A model generated the notes under the pieces. It was not told the origin of the DNA. It saw only the letters and a program-made list of their open reading frames with translations, and searched no databases. DNA of 60,000 nt from Takakia lepidozioides (lineage: Eukaryota > Streptophyta > Takakiopsida > Takakiales > Takakiaceae), in the NCBI GenBank assembly GCA_030704615.1, contig CM060734.1, positions 53,152,042-53,212,041 of the forward strand. Reading direction: 5' to 3'. Made by a program: the position numbers and the translations under genes. The stretch's first letter is position 1. The number at the start of each line of letters is the position of its first letter. Below are positions 11,658-23,063 of the stretch, piece by piece.

Positions 11658-11869
11658 CTTCGGCTCGATACTAAGAAAACAAAACTGATCGTAGCACGGG
11701 AGACAAAAGGAGGCTAAGTCCCATCCCTCTGTTTCACAGCTGAACGTGGGCAACCCTAAAAAAAACTTTTTGAATTTTTTAACTTTTTGCACTTTGTGTA
11801 TCCCAATGACACAAGTGCTTTATCAAAGATAGATGGATGAGGTCATCCAATGGAAGAACCCATTCATAT

Positions 11870-12125
11870 ATATGTCTTAAGATGCCACGTGTAGTGATGT
11901 CGTCATATAAACAGAGTTGTGAAACCTCATATAGTCATGTAGTCATAAGCTTCTATGGCATGTCATCAATGTGTAGTAATGGTGTAGTCATTTTGTCATA
12001 AGCTTATGTAGCACTTGTTGACGTGTAGTAGTACATATGACTACTAGTTATATAAACCAAGCCTCTGTTCTTGGTCAACAATGTTTGACCGCGGCTCCTA
12101 GTCATGTAGTAATATGTATGACTTA
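11870..12125. repeat. TGTAGTCAT-type short repeats, left block
   Basis: Short motifs such as tagtcatgtagtcataag and gtagtgatg recur many times. The same motif family fills 13490-13911. Clusters of short degenerate repeats near element ends are typical of CACTA transposons. No CACTA terminus was found at the left edge. Confidence 0.5.
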
Positions 12126-12139
12126 AATATATTAAATTT

Positions 12140-12735
12140 TGTCCAACAATGGGTTTCGTGAAAAAGGGCAAAGAGGTCCATAGTGACATTGTCAAAGCTG
12201 GGTTGTACCCGATGTCATTCTGAAGTACAATACCCTGGTGGACATGTATCCAAAATGTGGGTGCATTAAGGATGCAAAAGGAGTGTTCGATAGTATGGCT
12301 GAACAAGATATGGTGTCATGGAATGCCATGCTTGCAGGATATGCACAGCAGGGGCGCGAGATGGAGGCAAGACCTATGAGCAAATGATGGGGGAAGGGGT
12401 GAAGTGTAACCAGATCACGTTTGTGTGTTTGCAATGCTTGTGCAAGCCTGGCAGCCCTGGAAAAGGGCAAAGAGATGCATGGTGACATCATCAAATCTGG
12501 AATTGCACCTGTCATTCTGAACACTGCCCTGGTGGACATGTATGCCAAATGTGGGTGCATTGAGGATGCAAAGGGAGTGTTCGACAATATGGCTGAACGA
12601 CATGTGGTATTGTGGAGTGATGATTACAGGATATGCATAACAAGGGCGCGGGATGGAGGCTTTGGAGACTTATGGGCAAATGACGAGAAGCTGTGGAATG
12701 ATTACTTTTCTGACCCCAGTCAATGGTGGGACAAC
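12140..12735 (+). pseudogene. PPR (PLS-class) pseudogene, inverted partner
   Basis: Segments include NACASLAALEKGKEMHGDII and [18 protein letters not shown], in more than one frame with stops. The DNA from about 12530 to 12690 closely matches the reverse complement of 10620-10790. The relic lacks targeting, E and DYW parts. Its 3' flank continues into the LINE tail at 12.83 kb, in the same order as the minus-strand partner. Confidence 0.85.
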
Positions 12736-12829
12736 TGAGGCAAAAAGGTGAATGCCTGTTACATTTCAGAGAGCAGCGGACGCAATATCAGCATAGGAAC
12801 TAGTGTGATAAACTGAGTTGGGTGTTTCC

Positions 12830-13432
12830 TAGAACAAATATAGGCTGCTGCTAGCAACAAGGCAAGGATGAATGCATCATTTGTGCATAGGCATGGATAC
12901 CTGAAGGAGCAGAGATAGAGTGTGGGTCCAGATTCATCCAAGGGGGTCAGATTTCAAGCACAAGATTACCTATGATTCCTTGTGGATCAATAGCTACAAG
13001 AAACCTGCATGGGTAGAATCTGATGGTCTATTCCGTGGGACTCAATCTGTCACTGAAGTCTTGCATTATGAGGATCAGAAATGCTTGGCAGCTTACCTGC
13101 ACGAGGCTTGACCTTTAGGCAATCCCCTGAGCAGTAGTTGCATTTGGGCTGCTATTGTATGTAGCTGGTTGCTAGTCGAGCACTTCTAAGGAGTTTTGAT
13201 ATATACTTCTATGTATTTGGGAGTTGGGATGACAGTTCAAGGTGGGAGATCATGTTCGGCTACTTGATGTCAACAGCAAACGCACCAAGGTTGGATGTGA
13301 ACTTTTTGTTGGTCTGCAAGGGAGCATGGTGGGTGACGGGTACCCTGTGGTGCCACTCGCTAATGCTGCTCTATCCATCAAAGAGGCGAGCATAAGTAAT
13401 TCTCCTCTCATGAAATAAATAAATAAAATAGC
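12830..13432 (+). mobile_element. 5'-truncated LINE tail
   Basis: The frame at 12920-13111 encodes the end of a reverse-transcriptase C-terminal region, with HYEDQKCLAAYLHEA, nearly identical to HYEDHKCLAAYLHEA in the LINE piece at 28.37 kb. Nucleotide similarity continues past the stop (aggcaatccc and gagcagtagttgc). The block ends in an AAATAAATAAAAT run at about 13418-13432, a usual LINE 3' tail. Confidence 0.7.
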
Positions 13433-13489
13433 ATTAATGGTTTTATAAACTAATTGAATAAAGACACGTGTTAGATGACCTACAATAAC

Positions 13490-13911
13490 CAGAACAAAGC
13501 TGTAGTGATGGAGTCATATTTGTAGTCATGAAATATGCCACATGCTACCCTCAGTGATGTAGTGAGTAGTGATATAGTCATAAGTGTAGTCATATACATC
13601 CGTGGGGTCACACGTGTCATGGAGAGACCTCTTCATGTTGGCGCTCATCTGTAGTGACGTAGTCGTAAGTGTAGTCATGACACGTAGCCTTGTAGTCGTA
13701 TAATTATGACTACAGCACTACACCCTACGTCACTCTGAGTCGTTGGGCAGGTGCCACGTCTGCAGTGATGCCCATCACTTCGCACTTATCACTCCGCAGT
13801 GATGGTAGAACTGACTTCGTGTTTGTCACTGCATAGTAATGTAGTAATAATCGCACTTATCACTGCAAATGTAGTGATATTTGCAGTCATAAAAACGATA
13901 ATTTGTACTAG
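13490..13911 (-). mobile_element. CACTA-like transposon terminus with subterminal repeats
   Basis: Reading the minus strand from 13911 gives CACTAGTACAAATTATCG, which resembles the terminal inverted repeats of CACTA (En/Spm) elements. It is followed by many copies of short motifs such as TGCAGTGATA and TAGTCATAA, as in CACTA subterminal regions. The immediately adjacent integrase frame is truncated at this point, so the terminus marks an insertion or deletion boundary. No transposase is present; if real, the element is non-autonomous. Confidence 0.5.
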
Positions 13912-13914
13912 TGC

Positions 13915-15135
13915 ATGGTTAAAGTCAGGAAAACCATGACTACTGTGGCTCGGCAGTTAGATATACCGCGATCTATTATAGTGTCTATGCCTGCATTGCT
14001 TGAGCTTTACCATTGCTCACTATATGCTGGTCATTTAGGCATTGACATCAAGAGACTCCAGGAAAAGTACCATTGGAAGGGGTTAACTAAAGATGTGGCA
14101 GATTTCATTTTTAAGTGTGTTCCATGTAAGTCCAAAACACTGCTGCCTAGGACCATAGCTCCTCTTAAATTACAACCAATTCCGGTGACTGAGATATTTG
14201 CCCGAGTTGGTCTTGATCTTGTTGGACCCCTCAAAACTACGACTAAGGACAATAGCTACATTGGTGTGGCTACTGATTACCTGTCTAAGTGGGTTGAGAT
14301 CGAACCATTGGTTGCTAAGGACAGTGACGAGGTGGTTCAATTCTTCTTTAATGAAATCCTGCTACGTCATGGTTGTCCCCTTGAAATTTTAACTGATCAG
14401 GGTACGGAGTTTTATAACCAGCTGATGGAGGTTGTGCGCTTTAATTTAGATGTCAAACATCGCTTGACTGCTCCCTACAACCCCCAGTGCGACGGGCTTA
14501 CAGAGAAGTTCAACAAAACCATGTGCCAATTGTTAGAAAAGAACGGGGCTCTCACTGAAGAATGAGATGTTACTCTGCCCATTCTCATATTTGCCTACAG
14601 GACCTCGGGGCATGCCAACACTTGCTTTTCTTCTTTTGAATTATTGTATGGCCGCAAGGCTCGCACCCCTCTTCATGTCCATGTGCTTCAAACTCAAGTT
14701 GAGGAGCCCATCACATGGGAAGAATTTCTTACTCACCTCACTTCTCATCGTTTGCGTTTGTTAGAGACTGTTAAACACAACATTCAGGTTTCTCAAGTTG
14801 CTCAGGCTAGAAATTATAACTGTAGGGTTGTTTACTCTAAAAAAAATTCTTTAGGCCAGACTGTTTGTGTTTGGTTGCAGCCTAGCAAACAGGACACCAA
14901 GTCCAAGATGCGGATCGATGGGCCTTATCTGATTCATGCAATTTTGCTTGGTCGACAGTACCGTCTCCTTCCCCAACATCCTTCTACGGCGGAGATTGCA
15001 GGGACTGTTCATGTTTCCCAACTTGTCCCTTCTAAGCTGCAGTTTGATTTGACCTGCCTCAACGTGGAGAATCGTCATGTGGTTTTAACTCCCAAGAAGC
15101 GTGCTCGGCTTGATTTTGCTTCAGTTGCTACCTAG
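13915..15135 (+). pseudogene. Ty3/gypsy integrase and pol C-terminus, 5'-truncated
   Basis: The frame shows the integrase HHCC zinc-binding region (YHCSLYAGH and later CVPCKS). It then shows the catalytic core with D in GLDLVGPL, D in LTDQGTEF and E in LTEKFNKTMC. After these comes a C-terminal module containing the GPY-like segment DGPYLIHAILLGRQYRLLP. Integrase inserts element cDNA into the host genome. One TGA (14563-14565) interrupts an otherwise continuous frame to 15135. Protease, reverse transcriptase and RNase H are missing: sequence left of 13912 is CACTA-like. This element differs in orientation and sequence from the one at 1-2463. Confidence 0.9.
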
Positions 15136-15915
15136 ACTTACTCATGACACTATATTTTATTCAGCTGCTCCCTACCTAGGATCCATCTCATTTCTCTTTG
15201 TAGTTCTCCAGGTTGCACACCTCACAAGATGGGGTTTTTCCCCAACAAGATTTTGTCCTTCGCTTAAATTGCAGAGCAAGGTTTTTCTTGTTGTGGTTTT
15301 TTCATCTTATCTTGGTGTGACCTTGAACGATACTGCTCCTTGTCTTGAGCATAGTGTTTGTTAGATAGCTCGCTGGAGCTCGTTTCTCTGTGTGCCAGGA
15401 GGCTTTACATATGTAATGGCTAGATTCCCTCTGCCTACCTTTTTGACATTTGGATGGACAGCCGCTGGATGATGATCGTTGGAAAAGGGCTTGGATGAAA
15501 CCAGCTGGAAAATCTATTTTTAAACTAAGTATTGTCTTATATAACAGCTAGCTTATCTCTAAATTAGAATGAGGTGGCGTCCTATCTGGACAGACACCTA
15601 GATGCAATCCAAACAACCAATCAGGGCTTGCCACTCGGTTGGATGAGAATGTGGGCCTTCGTTTATAAAAGAGATGAGCACGACGCTTAAGGCGGCTGTG
15701 TTTGTTTGGTGTGTAAACCTGCTGTACCTGTGTGCAAGGTTTGGATGAAGAAGGTGTGAGTGAGGATGTGCTGCTAACCCATGTGAATAATTCTGACTCC
15801 TCTTCGTTGGATCCTGCCTATCTCGCTAGCCTGCTTTACCGAGCACACATCCCCCTGATAGCTCAATACCCGTAGAGGAAGAGGAATAACGGGGTGGGCT
15901 AGAATCTGGCTTTAC
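15136..15915 (+). other. Non-coding tail of the gypsy element, possible LTR
   Basis: No gene is visible. A TATA-like TTTATAAAA lies near 15663, and the interval follows directly after pol, so it may hold the 3' LTR. LTR ends could not be fixed because no second copy is present. Confidence 0.35.
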
Positions 15916-15918
15916 ATC

Positions 15919-17401
15919 CTAAACATTGGAAAATGTCACTTGTGGCACTAGATCTAAAACAGGTTCGTCTTCGTTATCTTCAATTTCAACGTTTGCACGT
16001 GGATCAACGAGTTCCCATATCTCACTTTCGGTAGGTGCATATGGAGTGTTCAAATCATATTCTTCCTCGTAGTGCACAAATTCGTGAGCCCCTATAGTCG
16101 GAAGCGTATCAGCAGGCTCAGAAATTAAAGCCAATTGCTCCAAGAGACCATCCACCTCTTCAATTTCATCATTCCTAGAAACACTGGGAGTTTCGTTTAG
16201 ATTTGGAAGAGTATAATAACAAGTGTGACCCCAACAGTGTCGAATGGTTGAAGTTGTCGCACCCACCTTCCAAGCTCTCACAAGCATCCCTACTGATTGA
16301 TAGACATCAATTTCGGGATTCGTGCCAGCATTCAAACATTTGATCTTGTGATTGATCAAAAGCTTCCCTGTACTGGGCTTTAAGAGAATTAATGATCCCA
16401 GCATCCATGGGTTGAAAAATGCTAGTCGTGTTAGGAGGAAGAAATTCAAGCCTCGTAATCTGTAGCTCAATATTGATTATTTTATGAGAAATTGTCAACA
16501 AGAAGTAAGACTTTCTCTGTCCCCAATGCTTGCATCCTCCGTTCAAAGTCAACAATAAACTGCTCAAAGAGAGGGATTGTCATCCATGCTTTTTTGTTTG
16601 CAGCCCAAAGTATTCCTAGATTTTCCGGTCGAGTGATATTCCTGCTGGAAAAGGCTCTAGGTTTCAACGCTTTGTTGATAATGAAAGGTGGCAACTTGAT
16701 GCTTCCGTCCATATTGTAGGTAAGAGCCATTGTCACCCTCTCTTTATGCTGTTTTTTTCCAGCTAAACGCTTAGTTGCAAGCGTTATAACATTTGGCTCT
16801 AATCTATAGAATAAACCAGTCTCATCCATGTTGAAGACGTCCGTAGGATCATACCTTTTACTTAGGTCCCTGATCTAGTCCATGCGTGCTTGCACCTCTG
16901 CTGTGTTGGAAGCAGAAGCCGCTGCACCATGCCTTTTGTACCCTTTGATGCCAAATCGCCGTTTGAAGCCTTCCACCCACCCGTGTGAAAATGAAGCTCT
17001 TTCGTGCCATCCCTTCTCTCCAACCGAGAATAAAATCTTTTGGCCGCTTCACATACCAAATCATCCGAAAGAGTCGCACTTTGTTCCTGCATTACTGTGA
17101 ACCAAGCAAAAGTGGCTTCATCAACCTCAAGGCACAAAGCTTTTCGGACTCTCTTATTTGCAAAGTTATTATTCACTGTCATATACTCGCTCTTTCAGTT
17201 CAGCAGACGAGAGATAGTCATCGTTGAAATGGTCCAACCAAAATTTTGACTTGCCCATAATGACAACGCTTTGTTGGTCATTTGAGCTTGTCCAACAGTT
17301 TCAGCCTCGTAATATTCCAAGATCTCTCTCCTTTGCTTGTTGTTCAGTTCCTCTCTACCCATGACAACACGCAGCCCAAAGACACTTTCTAGATGCCCTG
17401 A
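15919..17401 (-). pseudogene. pogo/Tigger-like (Tc1/mariner superfamily) transposase relic
   Basis: The minus strand encodes, in order, an N-terminal helix-turn-helix (MGREELNNKQRREILEYYE, from about 17360), a CENP-B-type DNA-binding segment around 17070-16900, and a DDE domain. The DDE domain has MDETGLFYRLEPN (16829), KKAWMT, LLLVDN (about 16490) and FLPPNTTSIFQPMDAGII. The three acidic residues in DETG, VDN and QPMD fit the pogo DDD pattern. In-frame stops (near 17195 and 16880) and frame changes (near 16490 and 16320) disable it. A C-terminal acidic tail continues to 15919. Ends of the element were not identified. Confidence 0.88.
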
Positions 17402-17564
17402 CACGGAGATCTAGACTGATTGATAGAATTCTGAAAGTTCACGCAAAACTAAGCAGGTTATGTAGGAGATGGAGATAAATAAATAAACTATTATAGATCT
17501 CAAAAGTGATCGTACACAACAATAGAACTATACATACACTATGACAAGCTAATTATCACGTACT

Positions 17565-17780
17565 TTACATGAACACATCTCTGAACTTTCTGAAACACCG
17601 ACACTTCTTCCTCTTCAATCTCACAGCGAAATCAAGACCCAAAGCTCTTTTCAAGTTTAAAGGACAAGTGCATTTGGGAAATCTTAGCCATCTAAACACA
17701 AAACAATTTTTGCAAGAACAGTGGTAAAGACGGCTGTGGTTCCTAAACTTCTCAAGAACAGTGACATCGTAAGATTCCAT
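17565..17780 (-). CDS. Small Cys-rich ORF behind a TATA box, function unknown
   Basis: An ATG at 17780 opens 71 codons with paired cysteines (CSCKNC, CTC and CRC) and a basic C-terminal half. A minus-strand TATA (CTATATAA, 17829-17836) lies about 50 bases upstream, as for a short-leader gene. No family is recognised and no signal peptide is evident. It could be the leader exon or promoter region of the adjacent transposase relic, or chance. Confidence 0.25.
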   Translation of the reverse strand: MESYDVTVLEKFRNHSRLYHCSCKNCFVFRWLRFPKCTCPLNLKRALGLDFAVRLKRKKCRCFRKFRDVFM

Positions 17781-17849
17781 TCTGTCGAGCCTCTACACAC
17801 CGAGAGAGAAAAACGTAACGACAGTGCATTATATAGAGTGGCCAGTTGG

Positions 17850-20820
17850 CTAGACATCCATCCTTATCCATCCTGTATTAGTTCAGAAACTTAATGTCAC
17901 ATGGTGGTGGTTCCACATTATTTATTTCTTAATGAAATGTCAATGGAAATATTTATGTTTCAACCTACTTTAGGCGGCCTTCAATGCATGTACTTACCTA
18001 ACAAAGAGGTGGTCATAACGTATATCAAGGTTCACTTTACAAAGGACGGAGTACCATTTTTGTAACATTTAACATATAACATCCCTACTGAAACATAGTG
18101 TAAAATTTAGGGAGCAAGAAAAAGATAACAAATATGTAGAGCAGTTTCATTTGGGCCCTGATTCTAGAGTGGTCCAGGAATTACTGTGGCCCAGGAATTA
18201 GAGTGGGGCGCCTATGTAGGAAGGCCACGTGTCTTAAAGAATGAGATGAGGGGAAAAAAAAGAAAAAAGGGCTAAATTTAGAATAGGGAGTCTTGTAGGG
18301 TTGACATGTGTCCAGGGCCTTTTAGAAGGGTCCCATGTCGGTGGGCTTCTAGAAGGGTCCCACCGCCTTGAGAAGGAACCCCCCTCTTACTACCTACTAA
18401 ATTAGTAAATAGTGGGCTCTACAAAGGCAGGGCCCCCAAAAACAAACAGCAAATACACCCCTCATAACACATAAAGAGGGCACATTTAGCCAGGGTCGAC
18501 TGTACCGTGCTACATCGGGCCTTTATGCAGCTCGGGGTCCCGGACCCGATAGTAATGGCCCTCACAAGTTTTGCATTACCCGATTATGCACCCGACTTCG
18601 CCTCCCGCAGACTTGAATTCAGTGTAACCTTGTCATGTGAGAATCCGCTCAACGTTCCTACGGGGTTTGGTAGTCATGATGATACCGAGGAGCACTTGGA
18701 GATATTGATGACCGATTAGTTGCTGATGAACAGAAGAAGCATCATCAGTAGGTTTGATAACACAGCGTAAGTTCCCCCGAAACATGATATATATGCGGAC
18801 GATAGTATTTACACATATAGGTGATGTTTGCATCTGTAAGCATTTTTTAAGGAGATTCTTCCTACGAGTTTCAGTTCATGATTTCGCAGGTCGAGAATAC
18901 TCGGCCCGTAGCCAGTACTGCCCCGTTCAGGGTTGGGCCTATTATAATATGATATCTCATAGTTATGTGTGCGCGATTGGATCTGAAAACATGGACATTG
19001 AAGGCTGTCGCTGCACAAAGCTGCCTACAAATGAGCACGTCACTTCTCCCCACATGTCGCAAGTAGCAACCCAAAACCCATTATTTTAACTTTATTTTCT
19101 TATTTTCTGCTTGTCTGGGTGATTCAGTGATCGTGCACATTCTTGTAGCCGTCTTTTTGTCACATTCCACAAAGCTGAGAACTGTCGGTGAGAGCTGGTG
19201 TACGGACTTCCATGAAGGAAATTGCAGGGTCACTATATAATTCTACATAAACTGCTCACAAGGTCGATGAACAACGGAAGGTGTTATGATGAAATATGTG
19301 ATATGGACTACAGTTCAAGAATATTTTGCCGGACCAATTGTTGTGACAACCCAACTGGTAGAGAACTCGTTCTAGATCGAATTCAGGCATTGTTAGATGA
19401 ACCTTCACAAGCCCATTCACATATTTGCAAGTTTCAGATGGCATCTCAAAATCAATGCCCAGTAGCTTTTTCTTTTGGTGCCCTGCAAAGTTCATGGAGT
19501 TAACGAAGAGTCCAGTGAAGAAATTTCGTTCAAACAGTAATACACGCTCAAGGATGCATACATTCACACAAGGTAATTCCAGCATCAACTTTTTCCACAC
19601 ACATCAGGTCTTACATAATGAGTGTGTATCGTCCGGAGCAGCAGGGTATACAGTGATCTGTCACAGCAGAACACTGCTTCGCATCTTATCATCACATACA
19701 AGCTGCAACAACAACTGACTGCCTGCCTTATAATCCCCTCCTAATTAGAAGTTCCAAGAATATAGCCGGTAGTAGAACAGATAAAGATATGACAATTGAT
19801 ATGGGATGTCACATTCACATTATCTGAAAGCCCGGTATGGATTGCAAACGTATTTGGACAACAATGTGCGTGTCATAATTAAGAGCTTGGTCAAAATTTA
19901 TTTCTGAGTGAAATTCAGTGAGGGAGCTTCAATTCCCTAGTCCCCGAGCGAACGACCAGGTAAGTACTGCATAATGAGGAAATCGATTCACAAGGAATGA
20001 TTTTCTTCAGCAATCGCTATAGATCTCGAGACTACCAAGAAGAACTGACAACAAACATGAGGGACCTCTAGGGACTCAACAACTAACTGGACCATAGAGC
20101 ACTGGGCTGATTCTGAGCTGACCAGTTTGGAAATTCCCTACATCCGGCCACAGATAGAATTAGCTAGATACTAAACCGCAGAGCACATAGATTTAAGGAA
20201 CTGGCTTATAGAAATTTCAGAATCCAACAAATAACCAATCCAGAGTCACTGGTCAGAGCCAAGTGCTGGCCGCCACAATTACTCGCTGCTCATCTCCATG
20301 TTGGAGTCCCACTCCATTACGAAAGCTCCGGCCAGCGCCAAGGGCTCTCCTTGGCCCGTACTAAGTTACATTAGTGTGGGACGGTGTATCCTGCATAGGC
20401 CATGCATGGACAATGATCAACACGGGGCCAACAAAACTTCCTGGACATCGTCTACATTTAAGTGCTGAGTCGAATTTTAACTGTACAAGTCAAGACTCAA
20501 GCATTTTCAAGCTGTCCGCAAGCGGAACTGAGCTCAATCTGAATGCTCTCTCAGTACGGTGCAAGTGAACCCCGAAGATAGTCAGACGAGAGGCTCAAAG
20601 GGCCCTTGGAAGTCATAATTACTGGCTTAGGTGGGGTGGTAAGCCGCGCAATCTAATTGAGAAAACCATCTACACTGAATTGAGGTAACCATTATCTTAA
20701 TTTGAATGCATACACGGATAGTTTGAAACTACACAAGCTCATTTTTACGAAAGCAACACTGGTCAGCTCGAGCGATTAGATCCTGAAGTCAAAAAATTGC
20801 CTTTCCTCAAGAACAATTCA
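17850..20820. other. Intergenic, no supported gene
   Basis: The interval contains short duplicated phrases (for example ctagaagggtccca-like at 18.3 kb, and gggcctttatgcagctc at 18517-18533 shared with 21473-21489). Small ORFs around 18.5 and 19.3-19.7 kb match no known family. No RNA gene was recognised. Confidence 0.55.
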
Positions 20821-20826
20821 TCAACG

Positions 20827-21147
20827 TCAGAAAAAGAGAGACTCACGGCCGCATCTGAAGCCAGCAAGATTATATCGTCCGCATTTCTTGGGGAGCTGCA
20901 AGGCATTGTTGATCATCTGGCTCGGGTAGCTTCCAGACAACAGGTTCCTGCATAAGCAATTCGGGTCCACCTGTCTCACAGCATTGCAGCAGCTGGGGGT
21001 TGGAGTCCCAACTTGCGGCCCACGCACAGCGCCGTAGCAAGGCCACAGTGAGTTGAGGTTGCACTGTGCTGCGCTGGCCTCGGCCACCATGGCCAGCACC
21101 ACCACCAAGCAGAGCCCAAGTGCAGCAACACGTTTGCTTCCCTCCAT
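20827..21147 (-). CDS. Lipid-transfer-like (eight-cysteine motif) secreted protein
   Basis: The single-exon frame encodes 106 residues. Residues 1-27 form a hydrophobic signal peptide ending ASA-AQ, so the product should enter the secretory pathway and reach the apoplast. The mature part carries the complete eight-cysteine motif C29, C37, C53-C54, C64-x-C66, C89 and C99. The spacing and the hydrophobic Leu65 inside CxC resemble type 2 or DIR1-like lipid-transfer proteins, which bind lipids in an internal cavity held by four disulfides. A TATA box (TATATAAA on the minus strand, 21286-21293) sits 140 bases upstream. No GPI-anchor tail is evident. Ligand and exact role cannot be read from sequence. 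Confidence 0.88.
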   Translation of the reverse strand: MEGSKRVAALGLCLVVVLAMVAEASAAQCNLNSLWPCYGAVRGPQVGTPTPSCCNAVRQVDPNCLCRNLLSGSYPSQMINNALQLPKKCGRYNLAGFRCGRESLFF

Positions 21148-21285
21148 CTTGAACAGACTTCAACCCGCAGAAAGATCTAGGCCCAGCGGAGTACACAGTC
21201 GCCTTTGCGGACGGACTGAGAGCAAAAGAGATGAAACGAAGTTGTAGCTGCAGCCTTGAGATATGGAAAACGAGAAGAGTTGGTG

Positions 21286-21293
21286 TTTATATA
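21286..21293 (-). promoter_or_regulatory. TATA box of the lipid-transfer-like gene
   Basis: TATATAAA on the minus strand lies about 140 bases before the ATG at 21147, implying a leader of roughly 105-110 bases. Confidence 0.6.
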
Positions 21294-21299
21294 GGAGCT

Positions 21300-23060
21300 G
21301 GGATAGACGGAACCTTCACAGCTCGCACAGCAGCTTATCACCCACCGCCCAGTTGTAATTACGGCAGGGTGGTGCCAGGTCTGACTTCAGAACAATGAAT
21401 TGAAAGCATCATTGATGTATGTAGCATACAAATGTCAACCCCAAACCAACGGTGCTACATCCTGAAATAGGAGGGCCTTTATGCAGCTCAGCGCCCCCCT
21501 GTCGTAATGGCACCCCACTTTCGCCTACGGGGGGGTGAGGCGGTGGGGAGGGGAGGGCCACGCAGGCACACCCGCCCAGGGCGCAATCAACTCCCCGGGC
21601 CTTTCCTATTACTTGGCCGAGCTCATCAGTCGTGACACCTACTTGGCTTTCTTCAGAGGTTGAGGAGAGTATCTCCCGTTTGCATCCTGAAATTAGGATA
21701 TATCCGTAACCAGTTGGGGAATCTTCTTCTATAGAATTGTGTACGTGTTTATCATATTTCACATATACTACATTTTGTTTCAAATTCTTCTGTTGTTGTT
21801 GCTGCCAGCGTTTTGACGCTTCTGTTGTCATGCCAATGTCGATGTTGATTAATGTTTCTGCTCATCTTTAGTCGGTTTGGTGTTTGATTGGTTGACTATC
21901 ATGGCTGTATAACATCTTACGACCTCCTCATGAAACTTAGTTTCCATTAGCTGCTAACAGGTCTATCCAATTCCTGCTTTGGCAAAAAGGGTTGAGGGTT
22001 GATGATCTCCATCGCGGAGTGAAACTAGTTTGAGCAATAGAGCTGAAAAAATCTGCACCATTCAATCTGCTACTCCAACAGGGCACAAGTAGATTTTCTT
22101 CTCGGGAACAAGCGACTATGCTTTACGGATGCTGAAGAAGCAAACAAAGCAACTCACCCAAATAGAAAGGTAGTAAGTAAAGCAATCAAACTTCTCTGGA
22201 AAGTACCATGTGCAGATTTTCTGCACTTCAGCTTAGGAAGGTATTCTGAGCAGTTCTAGTTTATGTTCCTTCAAGTTCTGGCAGTACTTCATTTTCAAGT
22301 TTCCAAGACATGTCTCATGTGGCTTGCCATAATTCACAAATGCTGCTGGAACACCAGGTCCTTCTGAGTGCCACACTTACATATAATTCACTCGGACACT
22401 TACGATCCAAGCGTGATAAGAGACATTAATGCACCTCGAAGTGATCCCATTGTGTTGGCAGTTGGCACTCGGTTTGTCTGTGTGCCCACACAATTTGCTG
22501 ATGGATTGCAAGCAGCAATTGATGCTGATTTAGTCTGACATGTACATCACATATGAGATTCGCGTGTGTGCGATGGCACCTGAGATGGATTCACCGCAGC
22601 TCCCTAGCTTTAGAACTTTTTTGCACAGAGCTGCAGCTATAGGCATCCTCCATATGTCCGGAACTCCAGATACAAATTGAGGACCATGTGCAAACCTTTT
22701 TGCATGTCCCAGCCCAGTTGCCATTGCACCTTCACACACAAAAGCTCAGCAAGCTTTCATTGCAAATCAGATGCGCACTCAGAGAGATAGGATGCAATAC
22801 TGCAAGCCTCACTGCCACCAAACACGTGAACTTCATGGTACTTGCCAAGAGTCAAATTGCCATCTGGGTGACCGTATTTAGGGGGCAAGTTCCTGGAGTA
22901 TTGAGTTGGAAAGAAGTATGCATGATCCATTTTGAGCACACAATCTATGAGCATGGTCATGCTGTCAACTTATCTTTGCATCTATGGTTTAGGATCCACT
23001 TATGCAAATAACAAGAATTTCAAACCATTCCCTTCAACTCTTGATGTGAAACACAAATTT
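21300..23060. other. Intergenic, no supported gene
   Basis: Nothing is recognisable except the 17 bp phrase shared with 18.5 kb and ordinary flanking sequence of the two minus-strand genes. The part next to 23064 is probably the 3' UTR of the PPR gene. Confidence 0.5.
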
Positions 23061-23063
23061 AGT

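Noticed and set aside
10823-11688. Plus-strand ORFs up to 187 codons at 10.8-11.7 kb
   Set aside because: They are antisense to the PPR relic, whose repeat motifs are obvious on the minus strand.
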